Of a DNA stretch of 64,000 nt, positions 35,467 to 44,679 are shown one piece after another (position 1 is the first letter of the stretch; the number at the start of each line of letters is the position of its first letter). A model generated the notes under the pieces. That model saw nothing but the letters and a program-made list of their open reading frames with translations, was not told the origin of the DNA and searched no databases. The stretch spans positions 1 through 64,000 of the forward strand of contig DASXUY010000052.1 in NCBI GenBank assembly GCA_036504535.1. The letters are read 5' to 3'. Made by a program: the position numbers and the translations under genes. The DNA comes from JARLGU01 sp036504535 (GTDB lineage Bacteria > Armatimonadota > Armatimonadia > Armatimonadales > Capsulimonadaceae).

Positions 35467-36536
35467 GACGCGTTCACGCTCTGAGCATCCCGTGGACCAT
35501 CACCGAGCGTCCCGGGGATCAACTTTTCGATAGCTTTCAGCACATCGGTGGCAGAGATTCGCTTCATGCAGTCTACACGCCCGTTGCACGTCGGATTTCG
35601 ATGGCACGGGCTGCACGGCAAGCCTTTCCATATGACCACATTTCTGTTACCGTAAGGGCCGTAAGCACGAGGGTTTGTTGGCCCATAGAGGCCGACACAC
35701 GGCGTACCGACATCGACTGCGATATGGATTGGTCCCGTGTCTCCGCTCACCATCAAATCGCAGCATGCGACAACGCTAGCAAGCTGTCGAAGATTTGTCT
35801 TGCCCGCCAGATTTACACACTGATGACTCGCGATGATCCCTGAGATTTGATCAACCGTCTCGACATCCCTAGGCCCGCCGAGAAGCACTACCGATGCTCC
35901 GCCTGCGACGATTGCTTTGCCCAGTTCAGCCCAGTGGTCGGCAGGCCATTGCTTATAGATTGTTGACGCGCCCGCATTCAGCGCTATTATCGGCTTATGC
36001 AGTGCATTTATGTGCTCGTGAGCAAATGCAGAATCAGACGTTGCGAGGTAGCTTTGAACCGGCACACTGCCCTCTGGATAGTCAACGCCGAGCGAATGTG
36101 CAAAGCCCGAAAGAATGTCGATGGCGTGCCGGTCAGGATCTTTACCCGGCACAGTGTGTTCAGTCAGGAAGAAAAAGTTGCCCTCTCGGTTGCGGTCAAG
36201 GCCAACTCGTCGCTTAGCGCCAGAAAGCCATGTCACTACCCCGCTCAGCAGCAAGCCCTGCATATCGATAGCCGTATCGTATCGATCAGCTCGCATTTGC
36301 TTTCTCAAACCGAGCAACTCGCTTGCGCCGGGTTTATCGGATGTGACATAAAGCTTGTCGATATCGGGGTTCCCTTCGAGGAGGGATGCACAGCGGCGCT
36401 TCACGACCCAACCAATAAACAAATTGGGTAGCGCGCGCTTGATCTGGCTGACGACCGGAAGGGCATGGGCGATATCGCCTATGCTGCTCATCTTTACGAC
36501 TAACAGGCGGCTTGGCTTCAGTGCTCCCGATTCCAT
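35463..36536 (-). CDS. GT9 heptosyltransferase (first)
   Basis: 357 residues, GT-B fold. LLVVKMSSIGDIAHALPV (about 11-28) carries the catalytic Asp; ALNAGASTIYKQWP and VSGDTGPIHIAVDVGTPCVG form the donor site. Probably a WaaC/WaaF-type LPS heptosyltransferase. It ends with CSPCHRNPTCNGRVDCMKRI, a Cys cluster near-identical in pattern to that of the downstream paralogue, so the two probably arose by duplication. It overlaps lpxL by 19 nt upstream and its paralogue by 4 nt downstream. Confidence 0.88.
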   Translation of the reverse strand: MESGALKPSRLLVVKMSSIGDIAHALPVVSQIKRALPNLFIGWVVKRRCASLLEGNPDIDKLYVTSDKPGASELLGLRKQMRADRYDTAIDMQGLLLSGVVTWLSGAKRRVGLDRNREGNFFFLTEHTVPGKDPDRHAIDILSGFAHSLGVDYPEGSVPVQSYLATSDSAFAHEHINALHKPIIALNAGASTIYKQWPADHWAELGKAIVAGGASVVLLGGPRDVETVDQISGIIASHQCVNLAGKTNLRQLASVVACCDLMVSGDTGPIHIAVDVGTPCVGLYGPTNPRAYGPYGNRNVVIWKGLPCSPCHRNPTCNGRVDCMKRISATDVLKAIEKLIPGTLGDGPRDAQSVNAS

Positions 36537-37444
36537 TTCTCGAGCAACTCGGCAGGCGGCTGCACACGCCAGCGGTCATGGAGCCACAACCACTGTTCTG
36601 GATACTGTCGAACAATTGTCTCGATAGCGGCGTTGACGTCGGTCATAATTCGGTCTACGTCGGCGTGCTGATCTCCCGTCGATGTCGTGTCGATGCGGGG
36701 TAGAACGACGACTTTGTGCGTATCATCAGGCTGGCGGACGCAGAAGCATGGAACCAGTGGCGAGCCTGTACGGAGCGCTATGATTGCGGGGCCCGCTACG
36801 GTGCCGGATAGTCGGCCGAAGAAGGGCACCCAGCAGTCTTCCGACTTTTGGTCGGGAAGCATCGCAACAATTTCACCCTTTCGAAGGCGCTGGATGACAG
36901 GTTTTGCCGCTGAGCCGCGTCCCAGAACCTCGTATCCGCCATCCTTGCGTATCTTGTTGAACAGGTCGGCGAGCACCGCGTTCTTATCCATGCGGGCAAC
37001 GACCGCAAGTCGCTTGCCTTCGACGGTGAGACGTTTCGCAGCAAACTCGAAGTTTCCAAAGTGGCCAGTAATGAACAGAATGCCTTTGCCTTCGTCGAAC
37101 AAGTCGTTCAAGTACTTGAAATCGGCGTCCTCAACTTGGACCAGCTTCTTGACCTTGTCCGGGGCCATGGTTCCTACGTACGGAAACTCCGCGATGGCCG
37201 CTTTCGCAAAGTTACGAAACACCTGCTCGACGATGCGTCGCTTTTCGGCGTCGCTCAAACTGTCGCCGTATGCCAGTGTGAGGTTTTTCATCCCTACGTT
37301 GCGGTACCGGGCAGACAATCGGTATCCGACGGAGCCCCAAAATGCGGCCCACGGCAGAAGTGCCCTCAAGGGCAAAATACGGGCTGTGAACAGCACGAGC
37401 ATAAACACACGGGCGACAAAACCCTGCCACAATCGCTTAATCAT
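36518..37444 (-). CDS. lpxL: Lipid A lauroyl/myristoyl acyltransferase LpxL (HtrB) family
   Basis: 308 residues, the usual size. Adds a secondary acyl chain to Kdo-lipid A at the inner membrane. N-terminal membrane anchor (VFMLVLFTARILPLRALLPW), catalytic HX4E as GHFGNFE (His about 128, Glu about 133), and further family motifs MLPDQKSEDCWVPFFG and TGSPLVPCFCVR. Its start overlaps the lpxK stop by 8 nt and its end overlaps the first GT9 gene by 19 nt, so all three are translated as a unit. LpxL versus LpxM specificity cannot be decided. Confidence 0.9.
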   Translation of the reverse strand: MIKRLWQGFVARVFMLVLFTARILPLRALLPWAAFWGSVGYRLSARYRNVGMKNLTLAYGDSLSDAEKRRIVEQVFRNFAKAAIAEFPYVGTMAPDKVKKLVQVEDADFKYLNDLFDEGKGILFITGHFGNFEFAAKRLTVEGKRLAVVARMDKNAVLADLFNKIRKDGGYEVLGRGSAAKPVIQRLRKGEIVAMLPDQKSEDCWVPFFGRLSGTVAGPAIIALRTGSPLVPCFCVRQPDDTHKVVVLPRIDTTSTGDQHADVDRIMTDVNAAIETIVRQYPEQWLWLHDRWRVQPPAELLEKWNREH

Positions 37445-38552
37445 TACGCATATCCGCCAACCCGGCCCTTAGCTTGACCGTCTCCCAAAACAAAGCCTCA
37501 TCGTCGATGGCCATAGCAATCCGTAAAGTATACACCGGGACGTCGAGGTAGCCAGCGGGGAATTTTACCGCATCCTTTTCGGTAGTAATAACTCCGTCCG
37601 AATTCGACTCCGCCAAGCGTCTCAAAATCGATTCACGCTCTCCGTCGCCATACGGCTGATGGTCCGGAAATGCCAACGTTTCCGCAACAGCACAACCCGC
37701 AGCCTCATGTAGCGCACTCGTAAACGAACCGGGCTGGGCTATACCACAAACGGGCAATAGCCGCTGCGCAATATGGGCCCTCGCTGCCTCGTTTTGTGGA
37801 GCAATTCCCGACGCTTTATGTGCAGCGAAGAACACCGATGCGTCTGGAGCCAACTCCGCTATGGTGCGCGACAGCGCGGACCTTTCGCCGCTTGTCAACC
37901 GCCCGGATCGGGTAACGAGCACAACCCCCGCACGACGCAATCCGCTTTTCGGTTCTCGCAAGAACCCACGCGGTAACGCGTGCCCGTTATCAAACGGCTG
38001 GCTGGCATCCAGAAGCACAATATCTAGATCGCGAGCAAGCTGCCAGTACTGAAATCCATCATCGAGAACAAGTACATTAGCTGCCATTTCATCGATGGCA
38101 AGGCGGCCAGAATTCCTGCGATCTTTGCCAACCACGACGGGAATGCCTGGAAGATTCGTCGCGAGCATCACGGCTTCGTCTCCAGCCTCGGCAGCTGCGA
38201 ACTTGACGTGACCACCGCGATCGGAGACCAGCGCCACTTGGGGTGAAAGCGAGCCGCCGTGGCCGCGGTTGAGGATGGCTGGACGGTAGCCGTGCCGCAA
38301 AAGCTGTTTGGCCAGCCACTGTGTCGCGGGCGTCTTGCCCGTACCGCCCACCGCGAGATTACCAATACTGATGACAGTCACGTCCAGCTCGGTTCGCGGT
38401 CGGATGCCTACCTTTTCAAACCAAAGATAAATGGATAGTCCCGCTGCGTAAAGCGCCTCGAGGAATAGTAACGCTCCCCGGATAGCAGTGTATTTCAGGC
38501 CCCGGCGATTCCCGGAAAGTACGTCACGCCAGTATTTCTCGTCGGCCACCAT
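37437..38552 (-). CDS. lpxK: Tetraacyldisaccharide 4'-kinase LpxK
   Basis: 371 residues. Phosphorylates the 4' position of the lipid A disaccharide. N-terminal membrane-associated helices (about 20-45), then a P-loop SIGNLAVGGTGKTP (about 62-75) and the Walker-B-like VLVLDDGFQYWQLARDLDIV, both diagnostic of LpxK. ATG 38552 is followed directly by GTG; either codon could serve. It overlaps lpxL by 8 nt. Confidence 0.95.
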   Translation of the reverse strand: MVADEKYWRDVLSGNRRGLKYTAIRGALLFLEALYAAGLSIYLWFEKVGIRPRTELDVTVISIGNLAVGGTGKTPATQWLAKQLLRHGYRPAILNRGHGGSLSPQVALVSDRGGHVKFAAAEAGDEAVMLATNLPGIPVVVGKDRRNSGRLAIDEMAANVLVLDDGFQYWQLARDLDIVLLDASQPFDNGHALPRGFLREPKSGLRRAGVVLVTRSGRLTSGERSALSRTIAELAPDASVFFAAHKASGIAPQNEAARAHIAQRLLPVCGIAQPGSFTSALHEAAGCAVAETLAFPDHQPYGDGERESILRRLAESNSDGVITTEKDAVKFPAGYLDVPVYTLRIAMAIDDEALFWETVKLRAGLADMRND

Positions 38553-38631
38553 AATTTAACTCTGACACCGTCGACTTGACTATGCAGGTGCCGCACATGC
38601 CGCCAAATGCGTTCGCTTACCAAACTCGTTG

Positions 38632-39480
38632 CTATGTCGCTTCGGCGCTGCCGTCATTGCCAACCCCTAGTATCGGAGCGCTTGTGAGTTCGACGTTCGC
38701 CAATTGGGATTGAAGCACAGCTGCAAACTTCTTGCCGCTCTTGCTCACTCCGTCCACACTACCCGCAGTAGCGTCAAATACAAACGGCTCGTGCAACTCA
38801 GCCAAATCGGGCACGATCCGCTTCTCGACCATCTCATCAGCCAAAGCCTGAAGCGTGTGTATACGTTCTCCAATCGCATCGGCAAAGGCTTTACGCGACG
38901 TGTCATCAAGGTCGCTGGGGACGGTGATTGGGTCGCCGTATAGCATAACGCCTCTGGCAAACGGCTTCGGGATTGTGTAGTGGTCCCACGTTGACAGGTT
39001 CCATCGCGGCCATGAGCCCACGCCGACGGGGACAACCGGACACCCCGACTTCTGCGCGATATAGATAGCGCCCGGATGGACGACGCCATGCGGCCCGCGT
39101 GGACCGTCGGGCGTGTGCGCGAGTACCCCGCCCTTCTTTAGCTCGCGGCGCATCGCTATCACGGATTCGACAGCGCCACGCGCTGAAGTGGAACCGCGAA
39201 CCGTACGAAAGCCGAAACGATGAAAGAGGTTGTTTTGGCGATCGCCATCACGGGAAGTCGAAATCATTGCCCAATAGCCACGATTCCGGTAGCGATTTAT
39301 TGGGAGGAACGTCCCGCCGTGCCAGCCAAGGAGAATAACGGATTCGCCATTGTCATTTTTGAGGTTCAGCAGGTACTCCTCGCCGTAGGCGTCGACGCGC
39401 ACAGTGCTCGCGAGGGCGCGCGCGGTCCAGTACGCTGAGAAGGTGATCAATTTATCTTTAAGACGTAACTGTTCTGCCAT
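38632..39480 (-). CDS. DUF374 lysophospholipid acyltransferase-family protein
   Basis: About 282 residues. Motifs of the DUF374 family: VILLGWHGGTFLPINR (the His of an HX4D/E-like site), STSRDGD, FRTVRGSTSARGA and HTPDGPRGP, then VVPVGVGSWPRWNLSTWD. In Gram-negatives this family is an LPS-cluster acyltransferase; one studied member acylates a lipid A precursor, but function varies. ATG 39480 was chosen over an in-frame TTG at 39516 because it starts at the family N-terminus (MAEQLRLKDKLITF). It lies between the flippase and lpxK, which supports a lipid A role. Confidence 0.85.
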   Translation of the reverse strand: MAEQLRLKDKLITFSAYWTARALASTVRVDAYGEEYLLNLKNDNGESVILLGWHGGTFLPINRYRNRGYWAMISTSRDGDRQNNLFHRFGFRTVRGSTSARGAVESVIAMRRELKKGGVLAHTPDGPRGPHGVVHPGAIYIAQKSGCPVVPVGVGSWPRWNLSTWDHYTIPKPFARGVMLYGDPITVPSDLDDTSRKAFADAIGERIHTLQALADEMVEKRIVPDLAELHEPFVFDATAGSVDGVSKSGKKFAAVLQSQLANVELTSAPILGVGNDGSAEAT

Positions 39481-39548
39481 AGTTTCGTCCAGTGCTAAGC
39501 GAGTGTCTGCTAACAAGCGCGCGTTGGTGAACCAGATTGCCGTTGGCG

Positions 39549-41417
39549 CTATTCCGCTTCCGGTTGCGTGCTGCCGGTGCGATACTGCGTTTCGTATAGG
39601 ACTGAGTACCTGCCACCCTGGGCGAGTAACTCCGAATGTGTTCCAGATTCTATAACTCGGCCCTTGTCCAGAACTAGAATTTTATGCGCATTCACTACCG
39701 TCGACAAACGGTGTGCAATCACGAGGGTGGTTCGCCCGCGCATCAGTTTGTCAAGCGCCTCTTGAACCAACTGTTCTGAGGCCGTATCCAGCGATGACGT
39801 CGCCTCGTCCAGAATGAGTATTCGTGGATCCGATAGTATGGCTCTTGCTATAGCAAGCCGTTGGCGCTGGCCGCCGGAGAGTTTTACTCCGCGCTGCCCA
39901 ACAATGGTATCGTACCCTTCACCCATCTCCAAAATAAAGTCGTGAGCGTTGGCCTTCCGCGCCGCATCTTCGATTTCTGCCATTGTGGCATCGGGACGCC
40001 CGTACGCGATGTTCTCCATCACTGTACCGCCAAATAGATTCGTCACCTGATCGACGATGCCAATCTGAGTGCGCAGCGATGGCAGCGTGACGTCGCGTAT
40101 ATCGTAGCCGTCTATCTTTACGCTGCCCGATGTCGGATCGTAGAATCGCGGTATGAGGTCCGACAAAGTGGATTTGCCGGAGCCGGACTCTCCAACAATT
40201 GCGAGGACTTGGCCGGGATGCATCTCAAACGAAATGTCGTCCAGCACCGGGCGGCCCGGAATGTACTCGAACGAAACATGGTCGAATACGACTTCGCCCT
40301 GCACATGAGGCAGTTCGTACGCATCATCACGCTCCATGACCTCGGTAGGAACATCGAGCACCGTGGTAAACACACGGTCGGCGACACCCTGCAAGTTGCG
40401 CCACGTCACCATAATGTTCGACATACCACCGACGCCAGTTCTGATGCGGTCGAGCATGACGACAAACATGGCGAGACGAGAGAGCGTTAGCGTGCCGTCG
40501 ATCACAAACCCACCGCCAATAATAAGAGCGATGGCGATTCCAACGGAGCCAACCAGATCGCTCACTGGCATCAACGCTGCGGATCGGCGAACACCATGCA
40601 TGAACCAGTTCTTTGACTGAACAGCCTGGCCCTCAAACCGAGCGATTTCGCGGTCCTCGCTCACGAATGACCTGACGAGACGTACACCACCCAGCGTCTC
40701 TTCGGTCGTGGTCGTTAACTCGCCGAGGCGGGTTTGGGTCTCGTGACTGATCGCTCGCAAGCCACGGGATACCTGATTCAGAGCGAACACGATAAAGGGC
40801 AACGTCGCGATGGTCGCCAGAGAGAGCTCCCACGACAGCCAGAAAATCGATACGAGGCCGACGATGGCGATGATGGGCGCTGATATGACGTCCTTTAGCG
40901 AGATGACGCCATTGCTAATCAGAGGTACGTCGTTGGAAATGACAGAAATCAGGTCGCCAGTCTGCCGCTTATCGAAGTACGACAGAGATAACCTTTGAAG
41001 GTGTCGAAAGATTGAGGTCTTAAGGTCAACTGCGATCCGTTGAGCGGCTTCCGAGAAGTACACCTGTTGCAGCCACGAAAACACGCCGCGCACGAGGTAA
41101 GCGACCACAATGCCCACTGATGAAATGACCAGCATTTCGTGCAGATGCGCTCTGAGGTGCCCGTGTGGATCAGGCTTCATCGACTCGATGACACTGCCCA
41201 ATATTGCGACGAGGCCAAGTTGGATGCCAGCAACGCCGAGGGAGCTGATGATGCCAAGCCCGATCAAGCGCTTGTGGGGTTTGATGTACTTCAGCAAGCG
41301 ATCTCGTGAGTTCGCGGCGGCCTGCTCGGGCGGTTCGCGCTTAGGATCGGACGATGGCGTGGAAGGCTCTTGAGTCACAGGATTTATTGGGGTGTCGATC
41401 GTTGTACTTCGTGGCAC
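39549..41417 (-). CDS. msbA: MsbA-like lipid A ABC flippase
   Basis: 622 residues, half-transporter. A Pro-rich cytoplasmic N-terminus of about 40 residues precedes six membrane helices (about 50-330). The ATPase domain follows: Walker A VGESGSGKST (408-417), signature LSGGQ (513-517), Walker B ILILDEATSS, and the H-loop in VIAHRLST. It fits MsbA, which flips core-lipid A across the inner membrane; the position among lpx genes supports this, though other type IV ABC exporters look alike. The start is GTG 41417, 2 nt after the methyltransferase stop. Confidence 0.87.
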   Translation of the reverse strand: MPRSTTIDTPINPVTQEPSTPSSDPKREPPEQAAANSRDRLLKYIKPHKRLIGLGIISSLGVAGIQLGLVAILGSVIESMKPDPHGHLRAHLHEMLVISSVGIVVAYLVRGVFSWLQQVYFSEAAQRIAVDLKTSIFRHLQRLSLSYFDKRQTGDLISVISNDVPLISNGVISLKDVISAPIIAIVGLVSIFWLSWELSLATIATLPFIVFALNQVSRGLRAISHETQTRLGELTTTTEETLGGVRLVRSFVSEDREIARFEGQAVQSKNWFMHGVRRSAALMPVSDLVGSVGIAIALIIGGGFVIDGTLTLSRLAMFVVMLDRIRTGVGGMSNIMVTWRNLQGVADRVFTTVLDVPTEVMERDDAYELPHVQGEVVFDHVSFEYIPGRPVLDDISFEMHPGQVLAIVGESGSGKSTLSDLIPRFYDPTSGSVKIDGYDIRDVTLPSLRTQIGIVDQVTNLFGGTVMENIAYGRPDATMAEIEDAARKANAHDFILEMGEGYDTIVGQRGVKLSGGQRQRLAIARAILSDPRILILDEATSSLDTASEQLVQEALDKLMRGRTTLVIAHRLSTVVNAHKILVLDKGRVIESGTHSELLAQGGRYSVLYETQYRTGSTQPEAE

Positions 41418-41419
41418 TC

Positions 41420-41989
41420 TTATCTCGCAATTGGGTGGTGATAGATTTGAACGGCGACAAAAACGAGAGCAGTGATCAGGGTCACTAAAGCCGTTGTTGG
41501 TTCGCGGTTATACACGACCTGTTTCCACGAAAACGTCAGCTTCTCGCCAGAGCCGTCCTTGTATGGCCAAAGTCGCGGGAATAGGCGCGGCACATGACGC
41601 ATATAAGTTACATACGGCTCGCCGAAGGCTTTTGTTAGCGAAGCCTCTTCGGTTATAATCGCGGCCAGGTGAAACACCAGGAATAGCACAACGATAATGG
41701 CAACCGCCAACCAGCCAATGCCGGAGAGAAGTGCGTACCCTACCGCCAAAAGGAACGAGCCGAAGTAGAGGGGATTGCGGACGTAACCGTACGGCCCTGT
41801 GGTGGCAATCACGTTGTCTTTGTGAATGCAGCCAGCCGCCCAGAATCGAACGGCCTCACCGAGGGCGAGGAGGACGAAGCCCGCGATAGCGAGGTCGGGC
41901 GTATACTTACCCACCGTCACTGCGGCAATCAGAAGGCCAAGCGGGATTAGCCACGTAAATGTTGTGCGCTTCCGTGCGAGAAACCGCAA
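41420..41989 (-). CDS. Isoprenylcysteine carboxyl methyltransferase-like membrane protein
   Basis: 189 residues, with four or five membrane helices. The conserved C-terminal SAM-binding part of the ICMT/PEMT family is clear: TTGPYGYVRNPLYFGSFLLA (about 63-82) and EEASLTKAFGEPYVTYMRHVPRLFP (about 115-139). These enzymes methylate lipids or small carboxylic acids within the membrane. In an lpx operon, the substrate may be a lipid or phosphate group, but this is inference. TTG 41989 has GGAAAG at 7 nt. There are 19 nt after lpxB and 2 nt before msbA. Confidence 0.83.
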   Translation of the reverse strand: MRFLARKRTTFTWLIPLGLLIAAVTVGKYTPDLAIAGFVLLALGEAVRFWAAGCIHKDNVIATTGPYGYVRNPLYFGSFLLAVGYALLSGIGWLAVAIIVVLFLVFHLAAIITEEASLTKAFGEPYVTYMRHVPRLFPRLWPYKDGSGEKLTFSWKQVVYNREPTTALVTLITALVFVAVQIYHHPIAR

Positions 41990-42008
41990 TGCTGTGCTTT
42001 CCGATGCG

Positions 42009-43409
42009 CTAATGACTTTGATCTCCTCTAGTTAATTGTCGGGCAAAAATATTCGCTGCTCTGGCGATTCCACCGGGCTGCCCAAGCTGGTCGTCAACGA
42101 CACGAGCCAGTTCTGCCTTCATCTTCATCAATCGATCTGGTTGAAGCAGCATCTCGACGGCGACATCTGCGATTGCCGCCGGCGACGCTTCCTCCTGGAT
42201 CAATTCGGGACAAACCTGACGGTCTGCCAATATGTTCGGCAAACCGATATACTTGATGTCGAGCGCCTTCTTGCGAAAGTGCCACTCGATTTCCATCAAC
42301 TTGGACCCGCGATAAACAACGATCATCGGGCGGTTGAGAATGGCCGCCTCAAGCGTTGCCGTTCCGGATGTCGAGATCACCAGATCGGCGCGCGCGATGG
42401 CATCGTATGTCATGCCCTCAACCAACGCCACGGGCGCGTTCACAGCGCCGGTGGGTCTTACCTTCTTCGCTCGGCGCTTCCCATCGTCGTCAACGTCAGT
42501 AGCGTCGACCAACAAGCCCTCGCTTGTGGCGAGAACCGGGCCCGTGCTAACGGCGGGCAACCCCATTGCTGCGGAAGCAGCTCGGCGGATCTTACCTGAC
42601 GCTTGCTGCATGAGTTCCAATAAGCCTGCATTGCCCCCCCGCTGCTGCTCACGCTTCAGGGTCTCCTCGACCATCTCGCGGCTTAGGTTTGGCGCAAGAG
42701 CCACCAAGAACTGGGCCCCGGGCACCCTCGCAGCGATATCGCCAGCCGCTCCGAACATTGCGGGCAAAATGTGCTCAACTTCGTGCTTGCGGCTTCCAGG
42801 AAGCAGCGCGATTACGGTCCGCGTTGGATCGAGGCCAAGCTGCTTATCGAGTTCAGCGGGGCTACCCGACGGGTGAACGAGATCGAGAAGCGGATGGCCA
42901 ACAAAATGTGCATTTGCGCCGACCGCTGTCAGGTGCTTCTCCGACCACGGAAACGGCGTAACAATTGCCTCAGCCAACCGACCAAGACGAGCTAAGCGTT
43001 TCGGCGACGGGTTTCGGCGCCACGAGCCGGGCGGCATGTAGTAATAAACCGGGCAGATATTGCGCTGCCGAACCCACTCGCCGAGAGGCACATTGAATGC
43101 GCCAAAGTCGACGAGGATCATCGCTTTTGGCGGATTTTTACGCAATTCACGCAGAATGGCAAGCTTCGCGGGATATATTCGCGGCGCTTTCTGAACCGCT
43201 TCTACAATGCCGATCGCTCCCCAGTCGCGGCTGTCGCTAATCAGGCGGACACCCGCCTGCTCCATGGCGACGCCGCCAATTCCCCAAAAGTTAAGCGCTT
43301 CCCCTGGTGCTAGCGAGGCAAGCAAATCCGGGTCGTTTCGCAGCGCGTTGATTAGTTGGGAGGCGTGTCGGTCCCCTGAAGCCTCGCCGGCAACCACTGC
43401 GATGTCCAT
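42009..43409 (-). CDS. lpxB: Lipid A disaccharide synthase LpxB with internal insertion
   Basis: 466 residues, against about 380 in E. coli. GT-B enzyme that joins UDP-diacylglucosamine and lipid X. AGEASGDRHAS (about 8-18), ILVDFGAFNVPLG, YYYMPPGSWRRN and LLPGSRKHEVEHILP are diagnostic; the donor motif is ISTSGTATLEA. About 65 extra residues (about 253-320, rich in Gln, Ala and Asp: DATDVDDDGKRRAKK) lie between the two canonical halves of the C-terminal domain. ATG 43409 follows GGGGAG at 5 nt; the in-frame GTG 43424 would start inside the hairpin repeat. Confidence 0.93.
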   Translation of the reverse strand: MDIAVVAGEASGDRHASQLINALRNDPDLLASLAPGEALNFWGIGGVAMEQAGVRLISDSRDWGAIGIVEAVQKAPRIYPAKLAILRELRKNPPKAMILVDFGAFNVPLGEWVRQRNICPVYYYMPPGSWRRNPSPKRLARLGRLAEAIVTPFPWSEKHLTAVGANAHFVGHPLLDLVHPSGSPAELDKQLGLDPTRTVIALLPGSRKHEVEHILPAMFGAAGDIAARVPGAQFLVALAPNLSREMVEETLKREQQRGGNAGLLELMQQASGKIRRAASAAMGLPAVSTGPVLATSEGLLVDATDVDDDGKRRAKKVRPTGAVNAPVALVEGMTYDAIARADLVISTSGTATLEAAILNRPMIVVYRGSKLMEIEWHFRKKALDIKYIGLPNILADRQVCPELIQEEASPAAIADVAVEMLLQPDRLMKMKAELARVVDDQLGQPGGIARAANIFARQLTRGDQSH

Positions 43410-43738
43410 GTAACTCCCCACCACCAGGCTGAGCCTGGACCCTTACCGCGCTTCGAACACTGCGTATGTTAGCATGCACTCGTCGTCACGCGTACGGCCC
43501 GCAGGCTGAGGCACGTGCCAACCTATTGATAATCCAACCAGACTGAGCCTAGGCCCTTATCGCGCCTCGAGCCCTGCGCATCTTAGCATGCACTCGTCGA
43601 CCAGGCTGAGCCTGGCCCCTTACCGCGCTTCGATCACTGCGTATGTTGGCACGCACTCGTCGACACGCGTAAGGCGCGTGCTGAGCCTACTAACGACCGA
43701 CGTCCTATTGTATTGCAATGGATCAAAGCCATGCGGGC
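43410..43738. other. lpxA-lpxB intergenic region
   Basis: 329 bp, unusually long for an otherwise overlapping operon. It is almost wholly occupied by the three repeat copies, plus about 40 bp (43700-43738) after the lpxA stop with nothing visible. No gene seen. Confidence 0.7.
43424..43700 (-). repeat. Three partial copies of the leader repeat upstream of lpxB
   Basis: Copies start (plus strand) at 43424, 43538 and 43601 with CCAGGCTGAGCCTGG (the second degenerate: CCAGACTGAGCCTAGG), each followed by about CCCTTACCGCGCTTCGA...CTGCG...TTAGCATGCACTCGTCG. The spacings are 114 and 63 bp. The copy nearest lpxB ends 4 nt before its GGGGAG Shine-Dalgarno. The tail after 43660 (ACACGCGTAAGGCGCGTGCT) is also self-complementary. 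Confidence 0.85.
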
Positions 43739-44539
43739 TTAACGAACCCGTGGCTTGTCGTGCTGGCGACCGCCGTAGCCTAGCGGTATGTTTCGCATAA
43801 AATCGAGTATCAGGTCGCGCTCGGGGCTTACCGGAATGGTGTCCCGGATCTCGTCCAGCGCCTGCGTCACATTCATATTTGAGCGATAGAGCAGCTTATA
43901 GATCTGCTTCAAGTCTGTTCGTGTGGACGCTGACACGCCTCCTCGGCGCAAACCAATGATATTCAGGTCAAGCACATCGCACGGACGACCGTCGGCCATC
44001 ATAAACGGCGGGACATCCTGAACGACCTTCGAGTAGCCGCCAAGCATGGCAAGCCGACCGATACGGACAAACTGATGAATACCCACAAATCCGCCGATAG
44101 TCACCTTGTCTTCGATGGTTACGTGACCGCTGAGGCCCGCCATGTTGGCCATGGTGATGCCGGAACCGATCGTGCAGTTGTGGCCGATATGCGAGTAAGC
44201 CATGATCAGGTTGTCGTCACCAACGCGCGTTACCTGTCCCGCGCCCGCGGCACGGTGGATGGTGACACATTCGCGAATGATGTTGTTCTCACCGATGATC
44301 AGGTAGCTCTCTTCACCTTTGAACTTGCGGTCTTGCGGTATGCCGCCAAGAACGGCGCCGGGCCAGATTTCGCTGGACGCGCCAATATGTGTGTGATCTT
44401 CGATAACGGCGTGAGCATGGATTTTGACGCCAGCGGCCAGTTTGACCGATGCGCCGATGACGCTGTATGCGCCAACTGATACGTCGTCCGCCAATTCAGC
44501 CGTTGGATCAATAACGGCCGTTGTATGAATGCGGGTCAT
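43739..44539 (-). CDS. lpxA: UDP-N-acetylglucosamine acyltransferase LpxA
   Basis: 266 residues, normal length. First step of lipid A synthesis, adding an acyl chain to the 3-OH of UDP-GlcNAc. Left-handed beta-helix hexapeptide repeats from residue 1 to about 185 (IHAHAVIEDHTHIGASSEIW, IGENNIIRECVTIHRA), catalytic His about 120 in AYSHIGHNC, then a C-terminal helical domain (RTDLKQIYKLLYRS). ATG 44539 has AGGAG at about -13. Upstream, a structured repeat fills almost the entire gap to fabZ. Confidence 0.97.
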   Translation of the reverse strand: MTRIHTTAVIDPTAELADDVSVGAYSVIGASVKLAAGVKIHAHAVIEDHTHIGASSEIWPGAVLGGIPQDRKFKGEESYLIIGENNIIRECVTIHRAAGAGQVTRVGDDNLIMAYSHIGHNCTIGSGITMANMAGLSGHVTIEDKVTIGGFVGIHQFVRIGRLAMLGGYSKVVQDVPPFMMADGRPCDVLDLNIIGLRRGGVSASTRTDLKQIYKLLYRSNMNVTQALDEIRDTIPVSPERDLILDFMRNIPLGYGGRQHDKPRVR

Positions 44540-44557
44540 AGATTGTGTGGCTCCTAA

Positions 44558-44679
44558 CCAGGCTGAGCCTGGACCCTTTCCGCGCCTAGGAAGGCGCGAT
44601 AGTGGCCAGCTTCTCAGCTTGAACCTAACAGGGTACTGCGTTCACTTTGAACGTAACTTAACTGTTAAGTTACTAAACT
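44558..44679 (-). repeat. Multi-hairpin leader repeat, copy upstream of lpxA
   Basis: The best-preserved copy: four successive palindromes, CCAGGCT-g-AGCCTGG, CGCGCCT-agga-AGGCGCG, CGTTCA-ctt-TGAACG and AACTTAAC-t-GTTAAGTT. It occupies 122 of the 153 bp between fabZ and lpxA. In the direction of transcription, the CCAGGCT hairpin ends 1-2 nt before the lpxA Shine-Dalgarno (TTAGGAG). Confidence 0.9.
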
